Shown in pieces: positions 8,839 through 17,043 of a stretch of 64,000 nt of DNA (position 1 is the first letter of the stretch; each line of letters starts with the position of its first letter). This stretch comes from Sphingobacteriales bacterium. Lineage in GTDB: Bacteria; Bacteroidota; Bacteroidia; Chitinophagales; UBA2359. The stretch is taken from NCBI GenBank assembly GCA_016700115.1, contig CP064999.1:4216001-4280000 (forward strand). Direction: 5' to 3'. A model generated the notes under the pieces. It saw only the letters and a list, made by a program, of their open reading frames with translations. It made no database searches and had not been told where the DNA came from. Position numbers and translations under genes: made by a program.

Positions 8839-10905
8839 ATGAAACTGAAAAAAACAGATTTTATCAAAGCCACCATCGAAAGGAATCGCCCGAAAACCGG
8901 CGAGCGGGGATGGAATGACCACCAAACGCCAACCCCTGAACCTGAAACAGACGAGCGGCGGATTTTGCGGTATGAACATTTGGCAGAGCACCGGTTCGAG
9001 CCTTTCGATTTGGCAAAAGAGCGGATATTGGGGCATAATGATTTGATGCCGGTCAATTACCTCCTGCACGGATATTTGTCGGCAATTCCGGTTTGCCGCA
9101 TCCATATCCGCAACGAAGCCGGCGGAAACGAGGGGTTCGGGACGGGTTTTTTAGTTTCTCCCACCCTCCTGCTCACCAATCACCATGTTTTGGAAAGTCC
9201 GGACATGGCTGAAAAAAGTTACGCCGAGTTCAATTTTCAGTACCGTTTGGAGGGTATTCCCGCTGCAACGAGCTTATTCAAATTTCAGCCCGGATTGTTT
9301 TTTACCACCCATCCCGATTTGGATTTCACCTTGGTTGCCCTGAGTCCCGTTTCCCACAACGACCACCGCCCAATTGCCGATTTTGGGTATTTATACCTCA
9401 ACGAACATACCGGCAAAGCCCTTGTTTCCGAATATCTTTCGATTATTCAGCATCCGGGCGGCGGTTATAAACAGATAGCCATGCGCGAAAACCGGCTGCT
9501 GACCTCCCCTCCCGGCAGCCATTTTATCACCTATTCCACCGACACGACTCAAGGCTCGTCAGGGTCTGCGGTGTTTAACGACCAATGGCAGGTGGTGGCG
9601 CTCCATCACAGCGGCGTTCCCAGAATGGATTCTGCCGGCAACTATTTGTGCAAGGACGGGACTGTCTGGAAACCCGGCATGGAAGAAAACCTGTTAGACT
9701 GGCTGTCGAATGAAGGGGTGCGCATCAGCTCGGTTCTGGATTGGATAAAAACTAACCACGCCGGCAACGCACTGATTGATGAAATGCTGGAACAACTGCC
9801 GTTTCCGGCACAAAACTACCTGCCTCAGTTGCAGGTAAATGCACTGCAAAACATCCCAAACCCTTATGTGAATCTAACGCCTGCTTCGATTCAGTCTTTG
9901 TTTAACCAACAAAAAATTACCCTTCCAGTCGAGCTGACCATCCATTTCAAAACGCCCGAAACCAAGACCGGAAAGGAGGAAAACGAGCATGCCGCTACTG
10001 AAGACGGGGCGGAAAATGACCCCAGATTTGAGGTGAAAAAATCCAAAAAACCGGATTATTCCAACCGGAACGGCTACGATTCGGCATTTCTGCCCCACGA
10101 AAATTTCTGCATCGAAACCGAACTTCTGACCGACGGGCTTCAAGACCTCTTAGCCCCCCTGTTAAATCCCCTGCCCGGAAACCGGTACCGCTTGGATTAT
10201 ACCAATTTTTCGGTCTATATTCACAAACACCGGAAATTATGCCTGATGACGGCGGTCAACATAGACGGCAACCTGACGGTCGAAATTACCCGCGAAAACA
10301 CCCCCTGGATTTTAGACCCGCGAATGTCAAAAATTTATCAGACCGGCCCCGCCGTTTATGCCAAAAATGACCTCGACCGCGGCCATTTGGTCAAGCGGCT
10401 CGACCCCGTTTGGGGAACGGAAGCGGAACTTGCCAACGACGACACCTTTCATTTCACCAACTCCGCTCCGCAGCATAAAAACCTGAACCAAAAAACCTGG
10501 CTCAGCCTCGAAAATTATATCTTTAAAAACGCCCTCTTGTTCGGGTTAAAAATTTCTGTATTTACCGGCCCCGTCTTTGGTCAGGACGATATCCCCTATC
10601 GCGGCGTTTTGCTCCCGCTTCAGTTCTGGAAAGTGGTCGCCATGATAAAAACAGACGGAACCCCCTCAGTTAGCGGATATCTGCTCAAACAACCGGATGA
10701 AATTGACGATTTCAGAACCACCGAAGGCATCAGCGACAGCGGTTTCGGGCAGTTTAAAACCTATCAGGTATCGCTGAAAACCATTGCCGGCCTGACCCAA
10801 ATCCCGTTCGACCGGTTCAGTCAGTACGACCCCATGGCAACTCCCCAAGCCGAAGAAAGTGTTCAACTGCTTGAAATATTGGATGCGGACGACCTCCGGC
10901 TTTAG
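8839..10905 (+). CDS. Trypsin-like serine protease fused to DNA/RNA non-specific endonuclease
   Basis: 688 residues from ATG 8839; an upstream GTG at 8776 is less likely. Residues about 85-270 are a V8/trypsin-like domain: GTGFLVSPTLLLTNHHV with His116, DLDFTLV with Asp162, and TTQGSSGSAVFN with Ser241 as the likely triad. A linker of about 130 residues, partly charged, leads to an endonuclease_NS (NUC1) domain from about 420. It carries DRGH at 513-516 (His516 as general base) and NSAPQHKNLNQKTW with Asn550 as the metal ligand. Both active sites look intact. No signal peptide, lipobox or membrane segment is visible, so it may act inside the cell. Its role is not known; conflict or self-restriction is a guess. 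It is GC-richer than most of the window. Confidence 0.85.
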   Translation: MKLKKTDFIKATIERNRPKTGERGWNDHQTPTPEPETDERRILRYEHLAEHRFEPFDLAKERILGHNDLMPVNYLLHGYLSAIPVCRIHIRNEAGGNEGFGTGFLVSPTLLLTNHHVLESPDMAEKSYAEFNFQYRLEGIPAATSLFKFQPGLFFTTHPDLDFTLVALSPVSHNDHRPIADFGYLYLNEHTGKALVSEYLSIIQHPGGGYKQIAMRENRLLTSPPGSHFITYSTDTTQGSSGSAVFNDQWQVVALHHSGVPRMDSAGNYLCKDGTVWKPGMEENLLDWLSNEGVRISSVLDWIKTNHAGNALIDEMLEQLPFPAQNYLPQLQVNALQNIPNPYVNLTPASIQSLFNQQKITLPVELTIHFKTPETKTGKEENEHAATEDGAENDPRFEVKKSKKPDYSNRNGYDSAFLPHENFCIETELLTDGLQDLLAPLLNPLPGNRYRLDYTNFSVYIHKHRKLCLMTAVNIDGNLTVEITRENTPWILDPRMSKIYQTGPAVYAKNDLDRGHLVKRLDPVWGTEAELANDDTFHFTNSAPQHKNLNQKTWLSLENYIFKNALLFGLKISVFTGPVFGQDDIPYRGVLLPLQFWKVVAMIKTDGTPSVSGYLLKQPDEIDDFRTTEGISDSGFGQFKTYQVSLKTIAGLTQIPFDRFSQYDPMATPQAEESVQLLEILDADDLRL

Positions 10906-11063
10906 CAAATCAGGGATTGTATCCCCTGCGCCGGTTTTGAAATATCGTTTTTTTCTTAAAAAAAACCGCTGCCTGTTCCGGTCTTGTGGATTTTGGAACG
11001 GCCCGGAATTAGGAATTTTGGCGAAATAGGTAAATATTTGCATAAAAAACAACGCCTCAGCCT

Positions 11064-12737
11064 ATGCCGGAACCCATAGCAACCACGCTCCCACCCTTTT
11101 CAAAAACCGACCGGTGGCTGATTGCCGCAATTTGCATCCTGCTGCTCATTGCCCTGACCTCCCATCTCCACGTCCTGCCCCTGCGCGCCGAAGAACCGCG
11201 CCGGGCATTGGTAGCCCTCGAAATGGAGCTTTCCGGCAACTATATTGCGCCCACCATCAACGGTGTTTTTTATTACAACAAGCCGCCGGTTTACAATTGG
11301 TTCTTAGTGTTGCTCTACAAAATAACGGGTTCTTACGACGAATGGGTGGTAAGACTGCCGGGGGTCATTTCCCTGATTGCACTCGGTTTGTTCCATTTTT
11401 TTGCCACAAAACGGCATACCGACCCGCAAACCGCCCTGCTTTCGGCCTTGTTTTTGGTAACAAGTGCCGATATTCTGTTCTATTTCTCGCTGCTTGGTGA
11501 AATTGATTTGTTCTACACCCTCTTGGTCTATCTGCAAATCATCGCCATATTCCATTTTTACCAAACTAAACAATACGGGCTGCTTTTTGCCGTCTCTTAT
11601 TTTTTTGCCGGCATCGGGCTGCTCACCAAAGGGTTGCCCTCCCTTTTGTTTCAGGGGTTAACCGGGCTGGGGTTGGTTATTTCCGAAAAAAACCCGCGCC
11701 TCCTGTTCAGACCGCAGCATCTCGCCGGCATCCTGATTTTTCTGCTCACCACCGGTTTGTACTTCTATCAGTACAGCAAATACAACGATGTAGGGTTATA
11801 TTTTGCAAAACTCCTGAGCGAATCCACCGAACGAACCATGATGGAAAAAAGTTTTTTCCAACAAATCCAGCATCTGTTTTGGTTTCCGGTCATGTTCCTC
11901 AAAATTCTTGCGCCCTATATCCTGTTTCTGCCCCTTGTTTTTCACAAAAGCATGAGGCAGGCGGTACTTTCTCAGCCCCTTCTGAAATTTTCCCTGATGT
12001 TCATCGTCGCCAATATCTGGATTTACTGGCTCTCTCCCGGCACCAAAGACCGGTATTTATACATGTTTTTGCCTTTTTGTTGCACCATTTTAGCCTTTTC
12101 GTGGAATAATTTTCCCCAAGCCATGCCGGTTTTTCGAAACCTCTCCACAAAAATCATTGGGGCAATTTTAATTCTCCTGAGCCTCGCATCGCTTGCCACC
12201 GCCTTTTTACCGCAAACCAAAGAGGTACGGTATATTTACCTGCTCGCTCCGGTTTTTGGCGGCCTGTTCGCAGCCCTGTTTTGGGCATGGAAAAAAAACA
12301 AAACTTCACCGGTTCTGCTGCTGATATTAGCCGTTGTTTTATTGCGGATAGAATTTAACATCACCATCATTCCCATCCAACTGCCCGAGTTCAGAGAAAA
12401 TGCCGTCCTGCCCGATTTGGAAAAAATCATGGCCATCACCAACCGCCAACCCGTCTGTTTGGCCGGCCGCGAGCAAACCCTGCATGTCGAAACTTTCGGA
12501 ATTGGCGGCAGCCCCTTAGTTGCTGCCGACCTGATGCAACCTCCGGTCATGCTGTTCCGAATTTCCTATTATTTAGCCAAAGAAACCGGTCAGATTATGG
12601 AATTTCACCCCACCCCTCAGAGCGGCAGGTATTATCTGGCAGAAAAATCGTTTGCCGAAACCATATCCGCCAACCCCCTGCACGAATTTTTTGAACCCCG
12701 CAATAAAATCAACTATGTGCTGTTCAAAGCGGAGTAG
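11064..12737 (+). CDS. ArnT/PMT-like membrane glycosyltransferase
   Basis: 557 residues with about 11-12 transmembrane segments in the first 420. The first periplasmic loop has LRAEEPRRALVALEME and then YYNKPPVYNW, the acidic and conserved residues typical of GT83/GT39 enzymes that move a sugar from an undecaprenyl-phosphate donor to lipid A or protein. A soluble C-terminal part follows (about 430-557). It starts 158 bp after the protease-nuclease gene and ends at a clear terminator. The acceptor cannot be told from the sequence. The base composition matches the preceding gene. Confidence 0.85.
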   Translation: MPEPIATTLPPFSKTDRWLIAAICILLLIALTSHLHVLPLRAEEPRRALVALEMELSGNYIAPTINGVFYYNKPPVYNWFLVLLYKITGSYDEWVVRLPGVISLIALGLFHFFATKRHTDPQTALLSALFLVTSADILFYFSLLGEIDLFYTLLVYLQIIAIFHFYQTKQYGLLFAVSYFFAGIGLLTKGLPSLLFQGLTGLGLVISEKNPRLLFRPQHLAGILIFLLTTGLYFYQYSKYNDVGLYFAKLLSESTERTMMEKSFFQQIQHLFWFPVMFLKILAPYILFLPLVFHKSMRQAVLSQPLLKFSLMFIVANIWIYWLSPGTKDRYLYMFLPFCCTILAFSWNNFPQAMPVFRNLSTKIIGAILILLSLASLATAFLPQTKEVRYIYLLAPVFGGLFAALFWAWKKNKTSPVLLLILAVVLLRIEFNITIIPIQLPEFRENAVLPDLEKIMAITNRQPVCLAGREQTLHVETFGIGGSPLVAADLMQPPVMLFRISYYLAKETGQIMEFHPTPQSGRYYLAEKSFAETISANPLHEFFEPRNKINYVLFKAE

Positions 12738-12754
12738 GTGGGAAATAAAAAAAC

Positions 12755-12784
12755 CCCTTTGCCGTAAAATTGCAAAGGGTCTTT
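12755..12784 (+). terminator. Rho-independent terminator
   Basis: Perfect stem ccctttgc / gcaaaggg with a 9-base loop, followed by tcttttt. Ends the glycosyltransferase gene. The A-run on the other side may also stop the convergent gene. Confidence 0.8.
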
Positions 12785-12831
12785 TTGGGGTCAGCTTTGA
12801 AAAAGAAAAGCGCGGTCTGAACGGAAAAACC

Positions 12832-13494
12832 TCAATCGTCCCCTTCCTTATATTTTTTCTTAAAGTCTCCCCGTTTAAGGGCTTTAAAAAATTCTGCCCA
12901 AGCAAACACATCAAAAATACGCATGTGCTGAGTTTGTCCGGCAGAGTAAAGGCTCTGCGAATACCGGCGCATCTGATAGTCGAAATTTTCCATTCCGTCC
13001 ATCTTCATCGTATAGGCCAATTGCTGTATCCTTTCGTGGTCGAGGTTTTTTTCCGCCCTCATAATGTCGTCGTCCGGAATATCGAGCGCAAGAAAAGCCT
13101 GCTTAAATTCGTGAGGAGTCGGCCAAGGGTAAATCACCGCAGTTGGCAGTAAAATGGTGTCATTTCTCATAAACTGAACCACCGAATAAGTATTATCTGT
13201 CAAATCGGCCGGAACCACCAATTTAGCTTTGTCATATCCAACCGCCGAAAACAACACCGTATCCCCTTTATGCACCACAAAAGAAAAGAACCCCTGAATA
13301 TTTGAAACCGTCCCACGGCGGATAGATTTGTCCCAGATACTGCAATAAGGAATCGGATTTAAACTATCGGCCGACATCACAATGCCCGACAACTGCACCA
13401 ATTTTTCGTTCCCATACTGAGCAAATGCTTTCGGGCTGCCCACCGTCAGGGCCATCAAACAGCAAAAAAGAAGGATGGGGTATTTAAAAGACAT
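12832..13494 (-). CDS. Secreted protein with carboxypeptidase-regulatory-like domain
   Basis: 220 residues. A signal peptide covers about residues 1-25 (ends AFAQ). Residues 30-115 resemble the beta-sandwich carboxypeptidase regulatory-like domain (VQLSGIVMSADSLNPIPYC, GTVSNIQGFFSF, FSAVGYDKAKL) found at the N-terminus of SusC/TonB receptors and in small envelope proteins. The C-terminal half is helical and charged and has no recognised domain. No TonB barrel follows, so this is a stand-alone periplasmic protein. It is the last of a minus-strand series, and the gap to the next gene holds a terminator, so it is probably transcribed alone. Confidence 0.75.
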   Translation of the reverse strand: MSFKYPILLFCCLMALTVGSPKAFAQYGNEKLVQLSGIVMSADSLNPIPYCSIWDKSIRRGTVSNIQGFFSFVVHKGDTVLFSAVGYDKAKLVVPADLTDNTYSVVQFMRNDTILLPTAVIYPWPTPHEFKQAFLALDIPDDDIMRAEKNLDHERIQQLAYTMKMDGMENFDYQMRRYSQSLYSAGQTQHMRIFDVFAWAEFFKALKRGDFKKKYKEGDD

Positions 13495-13610
13495 AGTTCC
13501 GAGCAGATTTACCGGAATAACGCAAAAAACGGAACTTTAGTTGTGTTTTACCGCTTATGTTTGCCCAAATTCTGGAATGTATGAACCTACAGTACGGTAA
13601 ACAAAAAAAA

Positions 13611-13638
13611 AGCCCCGCCAATTGAGATTAGCGGAGCT
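13611..13638 (-). terminator. Rho-independent terminator
   Basis: Stem agccccgc / gcggagct with one mismatch, followed on the minus strand by a long T-run. Ends the thioredoxin-like gene. Confidence 0.75.
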
Positions 13639-13668
13639 GAAAAAACTTTAATAGTTAAAGGACAAAAG

Positions 13669-14148
13669 TTAGTTGATATGTTGATAAATATTGACTGCCT
13701 CCTGTTCGATAAATTTGCCGATCAGGTTTTTATTCCGGTCATAGAGGTAAAATGTCGGAGTTTCTACGGCATCGGGGAAGTAGGTAAATATTTTTAGATT
13801 GGGGTCATGAAGAAAAATCACCTTTTTATAACCTTCGAAATACTTTTTCTGAAACCCGGCTATTGATTTCGGGTCGCCAAACGAAACCCAGACCATGTTC
13901 ACGTTTTTCAGTTTTTCCATATTCTCTTTGATTTGTGCCGCCTGTTCGTTGCAATGATCGCAATCGGGGTCAAAATAACCGACCAACAGATAGTTTTCAA
14001 ATTTTACCTGATCGGAGGTAAACACATTGCCGTTGAGGTCAAAAAAAGAAAAGAAAGGAAGTTTTTTGGCAGCAGGAGTTTGTGCTTGTGCCTGAAAGGC
14101 TGAAAACAGGGCGAAAAGCAGGATTAGGGTTGTTTGTATTTTTTTCAT
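13669..14148 (-). CDS. Exported thioredoxin-like protein
   Basis: 159 residues: a signal peptide at 1-23 (ends AQAQ), then a thioredoxin fold of the TlpA/AhpC-TSA type. The active-site pair is Cys63-Asp-His-Cys66 in GYFDPDCDHCNEQ, and the cis-Pro lies in VETPTFYLYD near 130. It probably acts as a periplasmic thiol oxidoreductase. It lies 113 bp downstream of the DUF5777 barrel gene on the same strand. The substrate is unknown; a role in folding exported Cys proteins is possible. Confidence 0.82.
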   Translation of the reverse strand: MKKIQTTLILLFALFSAFQAQAQTPAAKKLPFFSFFDLNGNVFTSDQVKFENYLLVGYFDPDCDHCNEQAAQIKENMEKLKNVNMVWVSFGDPKSIAGFQKKYFEGYKKVIFLHDPNLKIFTYFPDAVETPTFYLYDRNKNLIGKFIEQEAVNIYQHIN

Positions 14149-14261
14149 GGTAAAAATTTTTTTTTAAAAACCGCCATTTGACTTTTCCATAGGGTTAAAG
14201 TTTAACCGGGGGATCAAAAAATGTTAAAAATGGGGTAAAAGGTTGATAGAATCAAATCAGG

Positions 14262-15173
14262 TTAAAAACGGATGAGCCGCGAAATATTGAAACCAAGCCG
14301 GAATTCTCCGTCCAACCAGTTTCTCGACGTATTCGGGATATATTGGTTTTCGATGATTCCGGGTGAATTTGAAAAATTGATATGAAAAACATGGCCGGCA
14401 GTTTTGATTTCAAAACCGATGCCCAAAGGCGGAAAATATTTCAGGTCATCGTCTCCTGCATCCTGATTGTTCTGTATTCTGTATTGGGAAAAATACTGGT
14501 AGTAATCCAAAATAATGGCATATTTATGGTTAATCGCAATGCGCGAGCCAACGCCCAACGAAAACAGCAGGTTTTCATCCCCAAATTTGACAAAGTTGCG
14601 GTATAACAAATTGGGCATGACCTGAAGCGAAAAATGATTCCCGAATTTGCGGGCAATCATCAGTTGAACATCATAACTCATCCGGTGAGCAAATTTTTTA
14701 AATGCCGTTTCACTTTCCTGATTCACCGTTTCGGCTTTCATGGTCGAAACCACCGCATTGGCAAACAAACCGACCGTAACGGGAATATGATTGTCGGAAG
14801 TTTGTTGTAAAAACCGGTATTTTACCATCCCGTCTATCAGGTTGCGGGGTCCCAAAGCCCCCTTGCTCCGCCCGATACCAACGGTAAGCTCATCGGTAAT
14901 GCCAAATTCAAAAGCAAGTCTTATGTCGGTAACATTATCTAAACCAAACAGGTTTTTGATTCCTCCCCGCTCGCCGATAAGGTCATTAAACCGGTGTGTA
15001 ATTCTCACATCGAGGGCTTTTTTGGGAACGGTCTCCACCGTCTGAGCATTGATGAGGCGCGTAGAATAAAAGGTATTGCTCACTTTGTCGGACACCTCCT
15101 GCGCAGTAATGCCGGAAGTAAAACATCCAAAAACGAACAGGGACAATATCAGATTGTAAACAGGCTTTACCAT
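14262..15173 (-). CDS. DUF5777 family beta-barrel protein
   Basis: 303 residues. A signal peptide (1-24) ends at TAQE. The rest alternates hydrophobic and polar residues as in an outer-membrane barrel, with the DUF5777 features STRLINAQTVETVPKKALD, ITHRFND, GLDNVTDIRLAFEFGITD and GIGRSKG. The last residue is Phe (RLIRF), as expected for BAM-inserted barrels. The function is unknown. It has its own promoter-like word upstream and a terminator separates it from the choice-of-anchor-V gene. Similar barrels commonly sit beside cytochrome or choice-of-anchor-V genes in Bacteroidota. Confidence 0.82.
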   Translation of the reverse strand: MVKPVYNLILSLFVFGCFTSGITAQEVSDKVSNTFYSTRLINAQTVETVPKKALDVRITHRFNDLIGERGGIKNLFGLDNVTDIRLAFEFGITDELTVGIGRSKGALGPRNLIDGMVKYRFLQQTSDNHIPVTVGLFANAVVSTMKAETVNQESETAFKKFAHRMSYDVQLMIARKFGNHFSLQVMPNLLYRNFVKFGDENLLFSLGVGSRIAINHKYAIILDYYQYFSQYRIQNNQDAGDDDLKYFPPLGIGFEIKTAGHVFHINFSNSPGIIENQYIPNTSRNWLDGEFRLGFNISRLIRF

Positions 15174-15194
15174 ACAAAATCCGGTTTTAGAATA

Positions 15195-15202
15195 CGAAGG
15201 TA
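15195..15202 (-). promoter_or_regulatory. Possible -7 element TACCTTCG
   Basis: One mismatch from TAnnTTTG on the minus strand, 21 bp before the DUF5777 start codon. Confidence 0.3.
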
Positions 15203-15220
15203 GTTAAAACTTTAAAACCA

Positions 15221-15252
15221 AAAACCCCTGCACCATATTGTACAGGGGTTTT
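15221..15252. terminator. Rho-independent terminator (works on minus strand)
   Basis: Perfect 10-bp stem aaaacccctg / caggggtttt with a 12-base loop and T-runs on both sides. It lies about 95 bp beyond the stop of the choice-of-anchor-V gene. Confidence 0.8.
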
Positions 15253-15348
15253 TAAGCAGTTCAAAAAAAATCTTTATTCAGAATACAGTTTAAAAAGGGC
15301 GATTTTTTAACATCAGGTTAGCCAAAAAAAATTGCCGGTAAAAGCGGA

Positions 15349-16212
15349 TTACTGAATCCAAACTTTCTGAGTTTGTAAAGCCCCGTTGTCGGTTTGCAGG
15401 CTGATCAGATACATCCCTTCGGGGAAAAGTTCTTTGTTCAGCGTCAGTTGTTGCTGATGATGCCCTGCGGTTTTTTCGCCGTCAAACAGAGTTTCGAGCA
15501 ACTGCCCTTTCAGGTCATAAAGTGCAATTTTTACCTGAACATTGCCGGACAAGATATATTGTACGCCAACCGTATTTTCGGTAATCGGATTGGGAAATGC
15601 GCTGAAATGATGATTGGGTTGGGCAGCATCCTCAATACCTACCGATAAACCGTTGATAGTCAGGGTTTTGGTATAAATCAAATCGCCCGATTCAGCCCCG
15701 TTTCCATTGGCGGAATTACCGGCTGCATAAAAGGTAATCGCCCCAACGTTTGAAGAAGGCGCAGTCCACTGGAAAGTATAGTTACCCGAATTTGGGTTAG
15801 GAATATTTTTGTGGAAAATATACTGCCGCGATGACTGAGAAGCAGTACCGGTAAAATTGGGAGTATTGCCGATAAAAGTACCGACGCTTTGGTTAGAGCT
15901 GTTGAGCGCAACCATTTCAAAACCATACCGGATGCCCGAACCGCCTCCGTTGTTCACGGTAAGTCCGATGACATAAGTCGAATCGGGATAATAAAACAAC
16001 CCCGAACCCGCTCCTGCAAAAAAGATATTGACCGAACCCGGACCGGTATTCGGTGCGCCGCCATGACAACCAACGCCGGCACAGGTCAACTCTCCCGGTG
16101 CGCCTGTTCTGCCCAAAGGAGGCTGTGCGCTGTTCGTATGTACGTATTGATTGTTCCAGAAAGAAAGGCCAAGAAAGAAAACAAGGGTAAGTAGTAGAAT
16201 TTTTTTAGTCAT
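15349..16212 (-). CDS. Choice-of-anchor-V protein with type IX secretion sorting domain
   Basis: 287 residues. A signal peptide occupies 1-20. Near residue 37 comes GRTGAPGELTCAGVGCHGG, the start of a choice-of-anchor-V (Reeler-like) domain; its Cys and Cys-His are separated by four residues rather than two. The beta-sandwich runs to about 195. The last 85 residues (FSAFPNPI, IALYDLKGQLL, FPEGMYLISL, ending QKVWIQ) are a type A T9SS sorting domain. The protein is therefore probably carried across the outer membrane by T9SS and attached to the surface or released. Whether the Cys motif binds heme or metal is unclear. Confidence 0.87.
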   Translation of the reverse strand: MTKKILLLTLVFFLGLSFWNNQYVHTNSAQPPLGRTGAPGELTCAGVGCHGGAPNTGPGSVNIFFAGAGSGLFYYPDSTYVIGLTVNNGGGSGIRYGFEMVALNSSNQSVGTFIGNTPNFTGTASQSSRQYIFHKNIPNPNSGNYTFQWTAPSSNVGAITFYAAGNSANGNGAESGDLIYTKTLTINGLSVGIEDAAQPNHHFSAFPNPITENTVGVQYILSGNVQVKIALYDLKGQLLETLFDGEKTAGHHQQQLTLNKELFPEGMYLISLQTDNGALQTQKVWIQ

Positions 16213-16369
16213 TGTTGAAAAGAGGTTTATGAATGATAATTAATATAAAGCAAACATACTGCGAAAAAAAGACTTCCTGACTATTAAAAGGCAGTTAAGG
16301 TTTCTTGAGTCGTAAATCGGACAAAGACGGCTGCAAAATAAGCAACCTTAACGACAACTTAACCATATT

Positions 16370-16858
16370 TTAATCCACAACTTTGGTCTGTAACTCTTCC
16401 AAAACTGCTAAAATCTGCATTGCATGGGTTTTGGTCTTTACTTTGGAAATAATTTTCCGGATAATTCCCGAAGGGTCAATGACAAATGTAGTCCGGTAAA
16501 TTCCGGTAATCATTTTACCAAAAAACAACTTCTCCCCGTAAACTTTGTAGGCTAAGGCAATTGTTTTGTCTTCATCCGCAATCAGCGTATAAGGCAGTTG
16601 ATATTTGTTCGAAAATTTGAAATGTGATTTTACGGTATCGGGACTGATACCGAGCATGACGACTCCCTTTTTCTTAAACTCCCGATAATGATCGCGGATA
16701 TTACAAGCCTGAGCCGTACAACTTTCCGAATTGTCCTGAGAGTAAAAAAACAAAACTACCGTTTTCCCCAAAAAATCGGATAAACTGACCAATTTACCCT
16801 GTTGATTTGCGGCAGTAAATTTAGGAGCAGGCGTATTTTCTTCTAAGGTGGTGGTCAT
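16370..16858 (-). CDS. bcp: Peroxiredoxin, BCP/PrxQ type
   Basis: 162 residues from ATG; an upstream TTG adds only three residues. Thioredoxin-fold peroxidase that reduces H2O2 and organic hydroperoxides in the cytoplasm. Peroxidatic Cys47 and the resolving Cys five residues later (Cys52) in SCTAQACNIRD fit the BCP class. The usual Pro/Thr active-site motif has become Ser-Gln-Asp-Asn-Ser-Glu-Ser before the Cys, an unusual change. GISPDTVKSHFKF and TFVIDPSGIIRKI are typical family blocks. It stands alone, diverging from the BatD-like gene. Confidence 0.88.
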   Translation of the reverse strand: MTTTLEENTPAPKFTAANQQGKLVSLSDFLGKTVVLFFYSQDNSESCTAQACNIRDHYREFKKKGVVMLGISPDTVKSHFKFSNKYQLPYTLIADEDKTIALAYKVYGEKLFFGKMITGIYRTTFVIDPSGIIRKIISKVKTKTHAMQILAVLEELQTKVVD

Positions 16859-17012
16859 AAAAAACAATTTCAGGACAAGAAAATCCGGTTTTCAAACAGA
16901 GCAATCCGGTTTTTGTTCAAAAAAGGGAGGATTCTAAGGTATTTAAAAACATACCGAACCTTTAAAGAGGGTATTTCTCGTGGTAAATCTTTAAATATAT
17001 ATGATCATCCCC

Positions 17013-17020
17013 TAACTTTG
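17013..17020 (+). promoter_or_regulatory. Putative -7 promoter element TAACTTTG
   Basis: Exact TAnnTTTG match 24 bp before the ATG of the BatD-like gene. Confidence 0.5.
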
Positions 17021-17043
17021 CAACCAAAATAATCTTTTCGTGC

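Noticed and set aside
12652..13152. Plus-strand frame of 166 residues
   Set aside because: It overlaps the end of the ArnT-like gene, spans its terminator and runs antisense to the carboxypeptidase-like gene.
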